Shown piece by piece: positions 45,052-55,428 of a DNA stretch of 64,000 bases. This DNA is from Pseudolactococcus laudensis (lineage in GTDB: Bacteria > Bacillota > Bacilli > Lactobacillales > Streptococcaceae): assembly GCF_013449735.1 (NCBI RefSeq), contig NZ_JACBNY010000004.1, positions 97,317 through 161,316 of the forward strand. The letters run 5' to 3'. The translations under genes were made by a program, and so were the position numbers. The notes below the pieces were generated by a model. The model was not told the DNA's origin, searched no databases, and worked only from the letters and a program-made list of their open reading frames with translations. Position 1 is the first letter of the stretch. The number at the start of each line of letters is the position of its first letter.

Positions 45052-46497
45052 ATGATAACACCAGATTTCGATTACACCAAAGAACAGCACAGAGCAATTG
45101 CTTTCATTGACATGAAATCTTTTTATGCCAGTGTCGAATGCGTTGAGCGTGGATTAGACCCTTTGACAACCTCACTTTGTGTCATGAGCCATGCGGATAA
45201 TTCAGCTGGTTTGATTTTAGCTAGCTCGCCTATCTTCAAACAAGTTTTTGGCAAGTCTAATGTTGGGCGCAGTCGTGACTTACCTTTTTACGTGACGACA
45301 CGTAAATTTAACTATCAAAATTACTACAAGACAGTCACAAGGGATTGGCTCAATCGCGCACCTGAACCCACACCTTCACAAGTCGCATTCATTGAATCTT
45401 GGGCAAAACGCACGATCATGACGCCACCAAGAATGTCAGCCTATATTGATAAAAATATGGAAATCCAACACATCATCCAAAATTTTGCTGCGGTTGATGA
45501 TATCTGTTGGTATTCTATCGATGAAGGCTTTGTTGATTTGACTGAATCCCTTAATTATTTTTATCCGGACAAAAATCTTAAACCCGCTCAAAAATTAGAT
45601 ACTATTAGCCACGACATTCAAACTGCTATTTATCAACAGACTGGCCTTTATGCAACTGTTGGCATGAGCATTGGTAATCCTTTATTAGCTAAGTTGGCCT
45701 TGGATAATGCTGCCAAGCATACAAAAAATATGCGGGCTTTATGGACCTATGAAACGATTGCTGATACGATTTGGAAAATTCCAGACATGACTGATTTTTT
45801 GGGGATTAGCAAACGAACCGCCAAACGCTTACGACGTATCGGTGTCAACTCTATCTACGAGTTAGCGCATACACATCCTGCTGTTTTAAAAAAAGAATTC
45901 GGTGTTCTGGGTGTGCAACTATTTTGCCATGCTAATGGCATCGATGAATCCAACGTTTCTGAAAAATATGAGGCAAAAATTAAGTCTATCGGTAACTCAC
46001 AGACTTTGCCGCGGGATTATACGACGCAAGGCGAGATTGAGCTTGTGATCTCTGAGTTGGCGGAGCAGGTGGCGATTCGCACGCGTCGAGCTAAGAAGAA
46101 AACACAGGTGGTTTCACTCTATGTGGGCTATGGTTATTCTGAGGGTAAGCCGTCCATTCATGCACAGATGTCAGTTGAGCCGACAAATTCAACGCAAAAA
46201 TTGACGCGGGCTGTTTTATCGCTTTTTCGGGAGAAATATGAGTCGGGTACGGTTAGGCGGATTGGTGTGTCTTATGGTCAGCTCTGTGAGGCTGATTTTG
46301 AGTTGATTTCCTTGTTTGAAGATCCTAAAAGCATACGTAAACAAGAGACAGTCCAAGATGTTATCGATATGATTCGAGAGAAATACGGCTTTTTATCGGT
46401 TCAAAAGGCCAATAGTTTAGCCAGCGGTTCACGTGTCATTGCACGGAGTAAACTCGTTGGTGGACATTCTGCAGGGGGGGTAGATGGTTTAACATGA
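45052..46497 (+). CDS. umuC: Y-family translesion DNA polymerase (UmuC-like)
   Basis: This 481-residue error-prone polymerase has catalytic carboxylates in FIDMKSFYASVE (residue about 21) and YSIDEGFVDLT (about 155). The helix-hairpin-helix thumb is near 245-275 (DFLGISKRTAKRLRRIGV) and the little-finger domain is C-terminal. It lets replication pass damaged bases. It lies 46 nt after hdiR and overlaps the next small gene as ATGA, so it is probably induced when HdiR cleaves itself. Confidence 0.92.
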   Translation: MITPDFDYTKEQHRAIAFIDMKSFYASVECVERGLDPLTTSLCVMSHADNSAGLILASSPIFKQVFGKSNVGRSRDLPFYVTTRKFNYQNYYKTVTRDWLNRAPEPTPSQVAFIESWAKRTIMTPPRMSAYIDKNMEIQHIIQNFAAVDDICWYSIDEGFVDLTESLNYFYPDKNLKPAQKLDTISHDIQTAIYQQTGLYATVGMSIGNPLLAKLALDNAAKHTKNMRALWTYETIADTIWKIPDMTDFLGISKRTAKRLRRIGVNSIYELAHTHPAVLKKEFGVLGVQLFCHANGIDESNVSEKYEAKIKSIGNSQTLPRDYTTQGEIELVISELAEQVAIRTRRAKKKTQVVSLYVGYGYSEGKPSIHAQMSVEPTNSTQKLTRAVLSLFREKYESGTVRRIGVSYGQLCEADFELISLFEDPKSIRKQETVQDVIDMIREKYGFLSVQKANSLASGSRVIARSKLVGGHSAGGVDGLT

Positions 46498-46664
46498 CAA
46501 GAGTAGATAGACATTATAGTCAGTTTGAGGAAATCAGACTGTATCAAGACCGTGGTATGATGAAGTGGCAGGGATTTTTCTTGTCCGAACATACGAGTGA
46601 GATTAAAAAAGATCAGGCACCACAGACTTACTATGCTTATCAGGTCATTGGGCAGTTGCTCTGA
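46494..46664 (+). CDS. YolD-like 56-residue protein
   Basis: This small acidic/aromatic protein starts MTRVDRHYSQFEEIRLYQDR and contains MMKWQGFFLSEHTSE, resembling YolD proteins that accompany UmuC-type polymerases in Firmicutes. Its ATG overlaps the umuC stop. YolD proteins have been proposed to take the place of UmuD; a role as polymerase partner here is inference from position and size. Confidence 0.7.
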   Translation: MTRVDRHYSQFEEIRLYQDRGMMKWQGFFLSEHTSEIKKDQAPQTYYAYQVIGQLL

Positions 46665-46710
46665 GTGATAAGAAGATAAAGGGTGCAAAAAAATAGTATA
46701 AGGAGAAATC

Positions 46711-47100
46711 ATGACAGCTTGGCAAGTTAAGTGGGCAGAACATAAATATTGGGTCATGGCCCACTCACAACAGCTTTACAATCAAATCAGAGCACTCGCT
46801 AAAAACAATGAGTGGACAGATGAGACGACGCTCATATTTGATAAATTAATAGATGAGGCTGCACGACAAGCCCCAACGCGTAAAACGCTGACAACAGCCT
46901 ATGAGCACGTTTGGGGATATTTCAAGAAGATAGCAACACCTGAAGAAAAGCGCACTTATCTGCGTTTCTTAGATGAATTAGAGGTTGATAACGATGATTT
47001 AGGGCCGTTTTTAAAAGGCTTGACATCAAAATATCAGGTGACATATTTGATGCAATCACGATTGATTCGTGAGATGCCGGAAAAGAGAGAAATAAAATGA
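46711..47100 (+). CDS. DUF1722 (YbgA-like) protein
   Basis: This 129-residue protein starts WQVKWAEHKYWVMAHSQQLYNQ, the hallmark of DUF1722, the domain found alone or fused to DUF523 in YbgA. Biochemical function is unknown; several homologues lie beside photolyase or other UV-repair genes. It has AAGGAGAAATC before the ATG and overlaps the next gene as ATGA. Its place between a translesion polymerase and a putative dimer glycosylase supports a DNA-repair link. Confidence 0.8.
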   Translation: MTAWQVKWAEHKYWVMAHSQQLYNQIRALAKNNEWTDETTLIFDKLIDEAARQAPTRKTLTTAYEHVWGYFKKIATPEEKRTYLRFLDELEVDNDDLGPFLKGLTSKYQVTYLMQSRLIREMPEKREIK

Positions 47101-47459
47101 GACTTTGGCACGAAAAGTTGCTGAGCCAATTACCACGCCAGCAATTACTAGGACAACACCGCGAGACGGCAGCACTAAGGGGTAAGGGTTGGGGCAAGAA
47201 ACACGCCACAGTCAATTATGTCTTTGAGCATTCGCCTTACAAGCTCTATCAATATCATCTCTTAGTCATGGCTGAGATGACAGCACGTGGTTACCATCCA
47301 GATGAAAAATGGTTAGCACCAGATTATCGTGGGCTAAAATGCCCAAAATATGAGACGCTCACACCTTGTCCTCAAACAACTCCGATCTATCCTGAGCACA
47401 ATCAAGCCTATTTGAAGGAGTGTCTGGAAAATCTAGAGAGTAAAGGTATTCTATTATAG
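47097..47459 (+). CDS. Pyrimidine-dimer DNA glycosylase-like protein (TIGR02328/Pyr_excise type)
   Basis: This 120-residue protein has MRLWHEKLLSQLPRQQLLGQ at the start, then HRETAALRGKGWGKK, and YKLYQYHLLVMAEMTARGYHP, the layout of small Pyr_excise proteins related to phage T4 endonuclease V. T4 EndoV cuts at UV-induced cyclobutane dimers. The His-Arg-Glu cluster near residue 21 corresponds to the EndoV Arg/Glu active-site region by position. It is the last gene of the hdiR operon before a terminator. Enzyme activity is not proven for this family. Confidence 0.72.
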   Translation: MRLWHEKLLSQLPRQQLLGQHRETAALRGKGWGKKHATVNYVFEHSPYKLYQYHLLVMAEMTARGYHPDEKWLAPDYRGLKCPKYETLTPCPQTTPIYPEHNQAYLKECLENLESKGILL

Positions 47460-47500
47460 TGCTTGGGGGTTAAACTTAGTACACGCAAACGAAACATACA

Positions 47501-47530
47501 AAAAGCCATCCGCTAATCCGGATGGCTTTT
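47501..47530. terminator. Bidirectional terminator, hdiR operon/greA
   Basis: AAAAGCCATCCG and its complement form a perfect stem with a 6-nt loop, with T-runs on both strands. It separates the convergent hdiR operon and greA. Confidence 0.85.
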
Positions 47531-47553
47531 AATGTGTTCTTATCTCCTAACGC

Positions 47554-48036
47554 TTACTTAGAAGATACTTTGACAATTTTTACTTCCATTTCGCCAACAG
47601 GCAATGGAATCATGACTGTATCGCCAGTTTTACGGCCGATAAGTGCTGCCGCGATTGGTGATTCATTTGAGATTTTTCCGTTGAAGGGGTCTGCTTCAGC
47701 AGAACCAACGATTTTGTAAGTTTCTTTTTCGTCTTCCCCAACTTCAACAAAAGTGACTGTTTTACCAAGTGCTACTTCATTGCTTTTCACACCTGCATTG
47801 TCAACGATTTCAGCGTTACGAATCATTGTCTCTACTGTTGCGATGCGACCTTCGACGAATGCTTGTTCATCTTTGGCTGCTTCGTACTCTGAGTTTTCCG
47901 ATAAGTCGCCGTAAGAACGTGCAACTTTAATACGTTCAACAACTTCAGCGCGTTTCACAAGTTTGAGATTGTCTAATTCTGCTTCTAATTCTTCAAAGCC
48001 CTCACGGGTCATTTGATAGGTTTTTGTATCTGCCAT
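47554..48036 (-). CDS. greA: Transcript cleavage factor GreA
   Basis: GreA rescues backtracked RNA polymerase by stimulating cleavage of the nascent RNA. The 160-residue protein has the N-terminal coiled coil with acidic tip ([21 protein letters not shown] near residue 45) and the C-terminal FKBP-like domain ([25 protein letters not shown]). It follows mltG, as in other lactococci, with about 110 nt between. Confidence 0.96.
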   Translation of the reverse strand: MADTKTYQMTREGFEELEAELDNLKLVKRAEVVERIKVARSYGDLSENSEYEAAKDEQAFVEGRIATVETMIRNAEIVDNAGVKSNEVALGKTVTFVEVGEDEKETYKIVGSAEADPFNGKISNESPIAAALIGRKTGDTVMIPLPVGEMEVKIVKVSSK

Positions 48037-48146
48037 AATCTAAGATGTTGAGTCACTGCTTGTAGACACGTCTAACCCGATCCAATCACGTTAAACCTTG
48101 CCACAATTAATGAACCTCATCTCCTTTCCCTCTTTTAAATTTTTTC

Positions 48147-49784
48147 TTATTGTGATTCTTCTGTATCTGATGCTTTATTTTCTAGTTTGTCATTGACATA
48201 TTTTTGAACATTCGCATCATGCTCGGCTTGTGTTTCTGAGAAGTAAACCTTACCGGTCGTCACATCTGCTACGAAATACAAGTCATTGTTGTCTGTCGGC
48301 TCAACTGCCGCCTTAATCGCAGATAGACTTGGGTTAGTCACTGGACCAGGACCATAACCTTGGTGAAGATACAAGTTAAACGGTGAGTCTAACGACGTAT
48401 TCACAGCCGCATCCTCAGCCAAAGTAGTCTTTTGACCCAACTTACCTTCTGCATAAAGAATCGAAATATTCGAGCCCAAAGTCATGCCGACATTTATCCG
48501 ATTATAGAACACTTGCGCGACATTACGTCGGTCAGCGTCATTATTGGCCTCTTTTTCAGTCAAGGCTGCGATAGACAATACTTCATTAACCGTCTTAGGA
48601 TTAGGACCCGTTTTAATCGTTGCATAGTAAGGCTGTAGATTTTGATTCATCACAGCAATCATCTGCTCAACGACAGATGCCATTGTTGATTTCTTCGTGT
48701 ACTCATAAGTCGCAGGGAAAAGATAACCCTCTAACTGATATTTCACACCAGAATCACTAGCCGGCAACGACTCGAAAAGTTCCGGATAAGTCGTCTTCAT
48801 TTTCTCAATGAAGGCCGAATCCGTCACCACTTTCAAAAACTCGTCTTTGGTAAACGGCGTCTTATCTTTTTCTGACTTCGTCAACACATTATCCGAAATC
48901 TTCTCCGCCATCTGGTCAATGGTATAGCCTTCTGGAATCGTTATTTTTCCTAAAACGGGTTCAACAGGTTTCTCTGTCCCACCTTCTTGTAAAGTTTTCG
49001 CAATCTCTGTTAATGTCATGCTTGGTGACAGGTTATAAAAACCTGACTTAAAGCCAGTTAAACTTTTCAATTTCGTATAGTATTGAAAGGCAGTCGCATT
49101 TTTGATAACATGATTCTTTTCAAGAATTTGACCAATTTCCTTGCTGGCAGCACCGGTAGGAATTTCGATTGCCTTTGTAGACTTATCCGTCAAGCTATAA
49201 GGTTGAATCTCGCTCTTAACATATCTATAGCCTAAAAAGCCAGTCGCCCCTCCAACAACAAATAGGACGAGAACGACAATTGCAATAATCTTGCCTGCCA
49301 GTTTTTTAGATTTTTTCTTAGCTGAACGCGTATAACTTTCTTGCGATTGACGCGAGACCCTTTTAATATTTTTAATTTCTGCTGTATCCTCTATTAGTGA
49401 GTCTTCTTCCCCATGATTAAAAGACGCATTCGAAGTTCGACGCTTAGGTGTCCCAAATACTTCTGAAGAATCAGGCGCATCTTGAAACGCTAGCTCAGGT
49501 TCCGTCTCAGCCGGCCAGTCTTTCGATGCACGACTTGCACTCGAACGTGACCTGAACGGACGATCAGTTTTACCAAAGGCCTCATCATGAGTTGGCGTAT
49601 CAGACAAATGCTCGGAATCCTGAGAACGATTGGTTGACTTAGGCGTAACTGACGTTTTTTTAGGCGCAGTAAAGCCAGTCTCTGATGCGACATCATCGAG
49701 AGATTGGCTAGCCTCTTCTAATTGGCGGAGAATTTTATCTTTAAACGTCTCCCGCTCAAATTTTTTCGTATCTTTTTCTACCAA
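48147..49784 (-). CDS. mltG: Endolytic murein transglycosylase MltG
   Basis: MltG cuts nascent peptidoglycan glycan strands and influences their length. The 545-residue protein has a long Ser/Glu/Asp-rich cytoplasmic tail (1-165), one membrane helix (about 168-190) and the extracellular YceG domain. Its catalytic glutamate lies in AALTEKEANNDADRRNVAQVFYNR near residue 412. The start appears to be TTG at 49784 with a weak AGAAG site. The long N-terminal tail is typical of streptococcal and lactococcal forms. Confidence 0.92.
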   Translation of the reverse strand: MVEKDTKKFERETFKDKILRQLEEASQSLDDVASETGFTAPKKTSVTPKSTNRSQDSEHLSDTPTHDEAFGKTDRPFRSRSSASRASKDWPAETEPELAFQDAPDSSEVFGTPKRRTSNASFNHGEEDSLIEDTAEIKNIKRVSRQSQESYTRSAKKKSKKLAGKIIAIVVLVLFVVGGATGFLGYRYVKSEIQPYSLTDKSTKAIEIPTGAASKEIGQILEKNHVIKNATAFQYYTKLKSLTGFKSGFYNLSPSMTLTEIAKTLQEGGTEKPVEPVLGKITIPEGYTIDQMAEKISDNVLTKSEKDKTPFTKDEFLKVVTDSAFIEKMKTTYPELFESLPASDSGVKYQLEGYLFPATYEYTKKSTMASVVEQMIAVMNQNLQPYYATIKTGPNPKTVNEVLSIAALTEKEANNDADRRNVAQVFYNRINVGMTLGSNISILYAEGKLGQKTTLAEDAAVNTSLDSPFNLYLHQGYGPGPVTNPSLSAIKAAVEPTDNNDLYFVADVTTGKVYFSETQAEHDANVQKYVNDKLENKASDTEESQ

Positions 49785-49917
49785 ATTAACAATCTTCTAC
49801 TTTCGTAAGACACACTTGGCTAGATTCCACTAGATGAGGTGTCATGAGTTATCATTTTAGATTATACACGAAAATCCCTGAAAATCAAGAATTTAATAAA
49901 AAATATGGATTTCTCCA

Positions 49918-50502
49918 TTATTTTTTAGTGACTAGATCGTCTTCTTCTTCATCTTCATCGTCATCTTCGTCGTCTACTTCTTCGATACCATCAACTTCGG
50001 CATCATCAATCTCAACTTCTTCAAGTTCGACATCAAAAGCTTCAACTTCGTCTTTTTCGTCATCTGGATTTTCATCGTCATAAGTGACATCCGCATCAGT
50101 GATGTTATCATCATCTTCTGGGTCATCATCACTATAGTCAATGTCAATACCGTCTACTGCAAAAGCATTCACTTTTTTACGTTTTTTCTTAGGGCGGTCG
50201 CCTTCGTCATCCAACTCATCAAGCGCTACAACTTCTTCATCAATTTCATCAATGGCATACCATGAACGTAAAGCCCAGACGTTATTACCAAGCGGGATGA
50301 AACTACCATCTGTATTTAATTCTGTATAAAAGCGTGACAGGCGGTCGCGAATTTCACTGTCTGATTTGCCAAGATAGTCTTGGATTTCGTTGACAAGGAC
50401 GTTAAAGTCCATTTCCTTGCCTTTTTCTTCCAACATCGCGTGTGCGACTTCAATCATCGAAAGTTCTGACAAATCTTGATTTTCAAATGCTTTAATTTTC
50501 AA
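49918..50502 (-). CDS. rpoE: RNA polymerase delta subunit
   Basis: Delta raises RNA polymerase recycling and promoter selectivity in Gram-positives. The 194-residue protein has the winged-helix HARE domain (1-90, [20 protein letters not shown]) and a C-terminal tail made almost wholly of Asp and Glu (about 100-194). The start is TTG at 50502, with GGAG 8 nt upstream; a frame opening seven codons earlier would include the ribosome site. The acidic repeats produce a long serine-rich antisense frame that is not a gene. Confidence 0.95.
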   Translation of the reverse strand: MKIKAFENQDLSELSMIEVAHAMLEEKGKEMDFNVLVNEIQDYLGKSDSEIRDRLSRFYTELNTDGSFIPLGNNVWALRSWYAIDEIDEEVVALDELDDEGDRPKKKRKKVNAFAVDGIDIDYSDDDPEDDDNITDADVTYDDENPDDEKDEVEAFDVELEEVEIDDAEVDGIEEVDDEDDDEDEEEDDLVTKK

Positions 50503-50723
50503 TTTATTATCTCCATCAAACAAAGTATAGGGTTACCTCACGACATCATGTCTAAGATAAGCTATCTAGTTTATCTTACTCATTTAACTAAAGAAAGGAA
50601 ACATTATTTTTGAGCTATTTTTTTGCCAATTCGGTCAATGATGAAGTAGCGGGAAATAGCCCCAAATGTTTGCTTTCTTTGGTTAATTGCGTATAAGACT
50701 ATTTTACCATAAGATTAAGCATT

Positions 50724-51236
50724 TTAGTAATGCATGAGTACTTTATACGCATAATCGCCAATTTTTTCGCGACCATTGAGGTCATCTAGCTCGATAAGGA
50801 AAGCGCAACCTGCGACAATACCACCCAGTTGTTCAATCAACTCAATCGTTGCTTTAACTGTACCGCCTGTCGCCAACAAGTCATCTACGATTAGAACACG
50901 TTGCCCTGGTTTAATGGCATCTGCATGCATCGTTAAGGTATCAAAGCCGTACTCTTTTTCGTACTGCGCTTCAATCACTTCACGTGGCAATTTACCTGGT
51001 TTTCTAACAGGTGCAAAGCCTATCCCCAATTCAAAAGCAACTGGACAACCAACGATAAAGCCACGCGCCTCAGGTCCTACAATCATATCAATTTGTTTAT
51101 CTTGCGCGTATTGCACAATTTCACGAATCGCATAGCTATAAGCATTACCATCAGCCATTAGAGGCGAGATGTCACGAAATTCAATCCCTTTTTCAGGGTA
51201 ATCAGGAATCGTTGCGATGTAGTTTTTTAAATCCAT
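50724..51236 (-). CDS. apt: Adenine phosphoribosyltransferase
   Basis: Apt salvages adenine with PRPP to make AMP. The 170-residue enzyme shows [14 protein letters not shown] near residue 54 and the PRPP loop [13 protein letters not shown] near 118. It starts 2 nt after the recJ stop, an arrangement conserved in lactococci and streptococci, and has no separate promoter that I can see. Confidence 0.96.
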   Translation of the reverse strand: MDLKNYIATIPDYPEKGIEFRDISPLMADGNAYSYAIREIVQYAQDKQIDMIVGPEARGFIVGCPVAFELGIGFAPVRKPGKLPREVIEAQYEKEYGFDTLTMHADAIKPGQRVLIVDDLLATGGTVKATIELIEQLGGIVAGCAFLIELDDLNGREKIGDYAYKVLMHY

Positions 51237-51237
51237 T

Positions 51238-53463
51238 TTAGTTCTCTTTCAATTTATGATAAATGTCACTTACAGGCGATAATGCAAAGAAAGCTTGTAG
51301 TTTGACTAATTCTTGTAGTGCTTGATAAATTTGACTCTCTGAAATCTCACGTTTGGCTGCTGATTGATTGACAGTCATTAGACCATCTTTAATCGTTACA
51401 AATGCCAACTCTTCAAAAATCTGAACCATTTTAACTAGTAAAATGTCAGGGATATTCAGAAACTCAGCTAAGTTTTTAAGTTTATAACGCACATCAAACT
51501 CTGGATATTGATAAATCGTCTTATAAAACTTAGCAAACTGGTCACGCGTACCGCCACCCGTTAGATAATAGGCTTGCTTGATTTGATTTTGGAAATAAAT
51601 CGCTGTAAAGTCATGTTCAGCAACGATTTTTTCTAACCTAGCTAAGGCATCAGTATCATTAGGCGTTTCCGCAATCACCAGAACCTCACTCATTATAGCA
51701 TGATTTTCCGGTTCATTTGTGAAAATAAAGGCATTTTCTGGAATTTGTGTCTGATTTTGCTGATTTCTCAGGTCAATCAACTGGCTACCTTCAACTCGTG
51801 CATCTATAATCATCAACTGAACAGATGTATTACCGTTCCAAGTATTGACTGATAAAGTCACTGCAAGGTCTGGTGCTGTCTGCTCAAAGTCAAGTGTTTC
51901 TTGACCATGACCGAAATAAATTGCTTCTAACTGCGTTTTGTCTTGTTGAATTTTTAATTTAAGATGTGCATTTTGTTGCCCCATTGCACGACTTTGAATC
52001 ACCTGATAACCACTCACCAAAAACTGAGGTTTAGGATTTTCCTGACCGAATGGCGCTAGCTGAGACAATGATTTAATCGTCTCCAAAGTCATATCAGATA
52101 GTGCAATTTCGTCATCCAAAATCAAAGTATTTTTCTCAGACATATCGATTTTATTTTGCTTAATAAAATCAGCGATAACAGCCTTAATTTCAGGTAGTTT
52201 TGCTAACTCAAAGGTCATGCCAGCTGCTTGGGCATGTCCACCAAAAGCAAGTAATAAATCACGATGATGTGTCAAAGCTTCAAAGATATTGAAGGCAGGA
52301 ATTGAGCGTGCTGAGCCTTTTAAAATGCCATTTTCTTCTGATAACATGACAATCGGCTTACCTGTTTTTTGCAGTAATTGTCCTGCGATAATGCCAAGCA
52401 CGCCAGGATTCCAACCCGTCTGATAAATAAACTGAACTGGACTATCATCCAACTGACTTTCAGCCTCTTGCATCATCTCAGCCACAATCGTTTTACGCTC
52501 AACATTTTTCTGGTCAATCATTTCAGCAATTTGACGGGTCTCATCTTCATCCCAACCTGTCAATAATTCGATAGCGGGATTTGGGTCGTCAATTCGACCG
52601 AGGGCATTTAGTCTTGGCGCAATTTGAAAGCCTATCGTTTCTTCGGTGATATCACTTGATTCAATCCCTGCTACTTTGAGCAAAGCTTCAAGACCAATAC
52701 GCTCAGTATTTTTCAGAATTTCTAAACCAAATTTGACTAAAACTCGATTTTCATCAGTGAGTGACATCATATCGGCAATCGTGCCAATTGCAACTAAGTC
52801 GAGCATTTCTGAAGGGACATACTCTAACAAAGCACAAGCGACCTTAAAAGCAACACCACATCCTGCTAATTCTTTAAATGGATACTGTCCATCCGGATGT
52901 TCCGGATGAATAATAGCGTAGGCATCTGGTAATGTTTCTGGTAGTGAATGGTGGTCGGTGATGATAACATCACAACCACTTTCCTGCGCGTAAGCCACCG
53001 CTTCATGACCGGCAACACCATTGTCCACCGTAATAATCAGGCCAACCCCTTCATTTTCGATAAAATACTTATAAACATCTAAATTCGGGCCATAGCCATC
53101 GGTAAAACGATTAGGTAAATAAACCAGACTTTCAGCACCGATTTCATCTAGTGCTGTTTTCATAATACTCGCACTCGTCATGCCATCCGCATCGTAGTCG
53201 CCATAAATTAAGATTATCTCTTGATTGGCAACCGCCTGACGGATACGCTCGACTGCTCGGCTCATGCTATAAAATAAGAAAGGGTCATGCAAATTTTCAA
53301 GTGACGGATTTAAAAAGGTTGTTAAGTCTTCTTCTGTTCGAACTTGACGTTTCCAAAGCAATCTAGCTGAAAGATCATCTAGTTTTTGTTTTTTGACTAA
53401 CTTGACAAAATCATCTGACGGTTCATCCGTATTGATTTGCCAATCATAGGTAGGTGTAATCAT
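51238..53463 (-). CDS. recJ: Single-stranded-DNA exonuclease RecJ
   Basis: This 5'-3' exonuclease acts in recombination and mismatch repair. The 741-residue protein has the DHH motifs [15 protein letters not shown] near residue 85 and ITDHHSLPE near 162, the DHHA1 region with [11 protein letters not shown] near 405, and an OB fold plus a Gram-positive C-terminal extension to 741. Its start overlaps the SDR stop. GGAGG lies 14 nt before the ATG, a long spacing. Confidence 0.95.
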   Translation of the reverse strand: MITPTYDWQINTDEPSDDFVKLVKKQKLDDLSARLLWKRQVRTEEDLTTFLNPSLENLHDPFLFYSMSRAVERIRQAVANQEIILIYGDYDADGMTSASIMKTALDEIGAESLVYLPNRFTDGYGPNLDVYKYFIENEGVGLIITVDNGVAGHEAVAYAQESGCDVIITDHHSLPETLPDAYAIIHPEHPDGQYPFKELAGCGVAFKVACALLEYVPSEMLDLVAIGTIADMMSLTDENRVLVKFGLEILKNTERIGLEALLKVAGIESSDITEETIGFQIAPRLNALGRIDDPNPAIELLTGWDEDETRQIAEMIDQKNVERKTIVAEMMQEAESQLDDSPVQFIYQTGWNPGVLGIIAGQLLQKTGKPIVMLSEENGILKGSARSIPAFNIFEALTHHRDLLLAFGGHAQAAGMTFELAKLPEIKAVIADFIKQNKIDMSEKNTLILDDEIALSDMTLETIKSLSQLAPFGQENPKPQFLVSGYQVIQSRAMGQQNAHLKLKIQQDKTQLEAIYFGHGQETLDFEQTAPDLAVTLSVNTWNGNTSVQLMIIDARVEGSQLIDLRNQQNQTQIPENAFIFTNEPENHAIMSEVLVIAETPNDTDALARLEKIVAEHDFTAIYFQNQIKQAYYLTGGGTRDQFAKFYKTIYQYPEFDVRYKLKNLAEFLNIPDILLVKMVQIFEELAFVTIKDGLMTVNQSAAKREISESQIYQALQELVKLQAFFALSPVSDIYHKLKEN

Positions 53464-54191
53464 TTTAGATTAAAAAACCTCCGTGTTATTTTATCTGCTA
53501 GACTTGGAAAATTCATTGAAAAAATGCGAGCCAAGTTTAGCTGCCAAGGTAAATTTAATTCTCGCTTATTAGATTCGAGATGGTGAACAATTTTTTTTGC
53601 AACAAATGTTGCAGTCACCGCATTTTTCCCAACTTTTTCCAAATACTCAGGATTTGCGGCATGAAACTTAGTTAAGACAGGACCAGTATTGACAACTAAG
53701 ACCTTAATATTAGCATCAGCGACTTCTTGACGTAGCGCATTTGAAAAGCCACGGACAGCAAATTTCGTTGCGGCATAAGTGGTCGTTTTTGCTGTCGCCA
53801 TGTAACTTGCAATAGAGGCAATATTAATAATCTGTCCCGAATTCTGTGCTATCATATCTGGCAGAAAAGCACGTGTGATGTGCATCGTAGCTAAGACATT
53901 AATATCAAACATTCGACGCATATCATCAGTATGGTCGGACAAAAATGGCTTAAAATAACCATATCCCGCATTGTTAATCAGAACATCAATCGCCCCAAAC
54001 TGCTCTGAAATATGTTGACACGTCGCATTTACAGCCGTTTCATCTGATAAATCGACTTGATACAGGTGCTCTGAAATATCTGTTAGACTGCTGACATCTC
54101 GCGATAATAAAATTAAGCGATAGTCCTGAACCTGCTTGGAAATTTCACGTGCAATATCACCTGTCGCACCTGTTATCAGCAAATTTTTCAT
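53460..54191 (-). CDS. Short-chain dehydrogenase/reductase
   Basis: This 243-residue SDR has the NAD(P) motif TGATGDIA near residue 7, NNAG (INNAGYGYF) near 88 and the catalytic Tyr-Lys (YAATKFAV, near 143-147) with the preceding Ser region IASIASYM. The substrate is unknown. The position between rnz and recJ is conserved in this bacterial family. It overlaps both neighbours by 4 nt. Confidence 0.9.
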   Translation of the reverse strand: MKNLLITGATGDIAREISKQVQDYRLILLSRDVSSLTDISEHLYQVDLSDETAVNATCQHISEQFGAIDVLINNAGYGYFKPFLSDHTDDMRRMFDINVLATMHITRAFLPDMIAQNSGQIINIASIASYMATAKTTTYAATKFAVRGFSNALRQEVADANIKVLVVNTGPVLTKFHAANPEYLEKVGKNAVTATFVAKKIVHHLESNKRELNLPWQLNLARIFSMNFPSLADKITRRFFNLK

Positions 54192-55129
54192 GGCTGAATC
54201 ACTTCTTCATACAAGTCTTTGACAACATAACTATTCTCAAAAGTCTGCTTTGCCTCTTTAACAAGCTGTGTCACTAAAGGACCAACATAACGAGCTGAAA
54301 TGTGTGTCAGTAACAAGCGCTTGACGTGCGCTTGTTTGGCAACCTCAGCCGCTTGTTGTGTCGTCGAATGGCCATGACTTCTAGCAACTTTAGCCTCACT
54401 AGCTTCGTAAGTCGCCTCATGTACGAGCACATCACTACCAATTGCCAGACGAATCGCTTGGTCTGTCTGGCGTGTATCCCCTAGTATCGTCACCACACGG
54501 CCTTTTTTATCTGGGCCTATAAAGTCTGCGGCTTTAATCAATTCACCGTTGACTTCAATATCTTGACCATTTTTTACCTTGCCAAAAAGTGGGCCAAAAG
54601 GAACACCTGCGGCTTTAAGCGCTTGCGCATCTAGCTCGCCTTTTTTGTCTTTTTCGACGATTCGGTAACCCATACAATAAATTGTGTGGTCGAGTGTCGC
54701 CATATGGACTTCGAAGGTTTCGTCTGAGTAGATTTTTCCAGCATGACTGGCGTCTAGCTCATGAAAATTAATCCGATAGCTGAGTTTACTGCCTGATAGT
54801 CTGAGCGAGGTCATGACATAGTTTTTGATGCCGACTGGCCCGTAAATATCTAAATTTTGCGGTTGGTCGTCTGAGGAAGAGGTCTGAAAGCTTCGACTAG
54901 ACAAAAAACCAGGCAACCCAAAAATATGGTCGCCATGCATATGCGTGATAAAAATTTTAGTAATTTTTCGCGGGCGAATACTCGTCTCTAAAACCTGGTG
55001 TTGGGTGGCTTCACCACAATCAAATAGCCAGATTTCATTACGCTCAGCAAGTAATTTCAGCGCAATTGAAGTTACATTCCGTTGCTTGGCTGGTTGTCCA
55101 GCTCCCGTTCCCAAAAATTGTATTTCCAT
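54188..55129 (-). CDS. rnz: Ribonuclease Z
   Basis: RNase Z cuts the 3' trailer from tRNA precursors that lack an encoded CCA. The 313-residue protein has the zinc motif [13 protein letters not shown] near residue 62, further ligands in ILGDTRQTD near 208, and HSTT and HISARY near 246-270. The tRNA-Arg just upstream lacks an encoded CCA, so it is itself an RNase Z substrate type. AGGAAACC precedes the ATG. Confidence 0.95.
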   Translation of the reverse strand: MEIQFLGTGAGQPAKQRNVTSIALKLLAERNEIWLFDCGEATQHQVLETSIRPRKITKIFITHMHGDHIFGLPGFLSSRSFQTSSSDDQPQNLDIYGPVGIKNYVMTSLRLSGSKLSYRINFHELDASHAGKIYSDETFEVHMATLDHTIYCMGYRIVEKDKKGELDAQALKAAGVPFGPLFGKVKNGQDIEVNGELIKAADFIGPDKKGRVVTILGDTRQTDQAIRLAIGSDVLVHEATYEASEAKVARSHGHSTTQQAAEVAKQAHVKRLLLTHISARYVGPLVTQLVKEAKQTFENSYVVKDLYEEVIQP

Positions 55130-55224
55130 GGTTTCCTTTCGCTCTTCAAGCTTATGACACCTTTAAAAATATAGCTTTAACGCTTTGCAATTATTTCTAG
55201 AGATGCCTTTATAAAAGAAAAAAA

Positions 55225-55296
55225 TCCGTCCTGAGGGAATCGAACCCCCATCTCAAGAACCGGAATCTTACGTGATATCCATTACACTAAGGACGG
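55225..55296 (-). tRNA. tRNA-Arg(CCG)
   Basis: The 72-nt cloverleaf has acceptor CCGTCCT/AGGACGG, D-arm with AATGGATA loop, anticodon arm TAAGA-TTCCGGT-TCTTG with anticodon CCG, and T-arm GGGGGTTCGATTCCCTC. The discriminator is A and CCA is not encoded. Confidence 0.95.
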
Positions 55297-55344
55297 AATT
55301 TTTGTTTGACAACTACTATAGTTTAACAAATTTTCCGCTAAAAG

Positions 55345-55375
55345 GCAAAAAAACTTCTCCGTTTGGGAGAAGTTT
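55345..55375 (-). terminator. Terminator after the SPFH gene
   Basis: The stem AAACTTCTCC/GGAGAAGTTT with a 5-nt loop runs into seven T on the minus strand. Confidence 0.85.
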
Positions 55376-55428
55376 CTCTGATTTAACAATTGATAACAAA
55401 CTGTAACTATACTTCTACGCTTTCAGGC

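Noticed and set aside
49844..50083. Serine-rich open frame on the plus strand
   Set aside because: It is the antisense reading of the Asp/Glu-rich tail of rpoE (GAT/GAA codons give TCA/TTC repeats) and has no ribosome site.
55225..55296. tRNA-Arg(CCG) as the attachment site of the integrative element
   Set aside because: Four chromosomal genes (SPFH, unknown, hflX, miaA) in conserved order lie between it and the integrase, and no tRNA 3' fragment is seen next to int.
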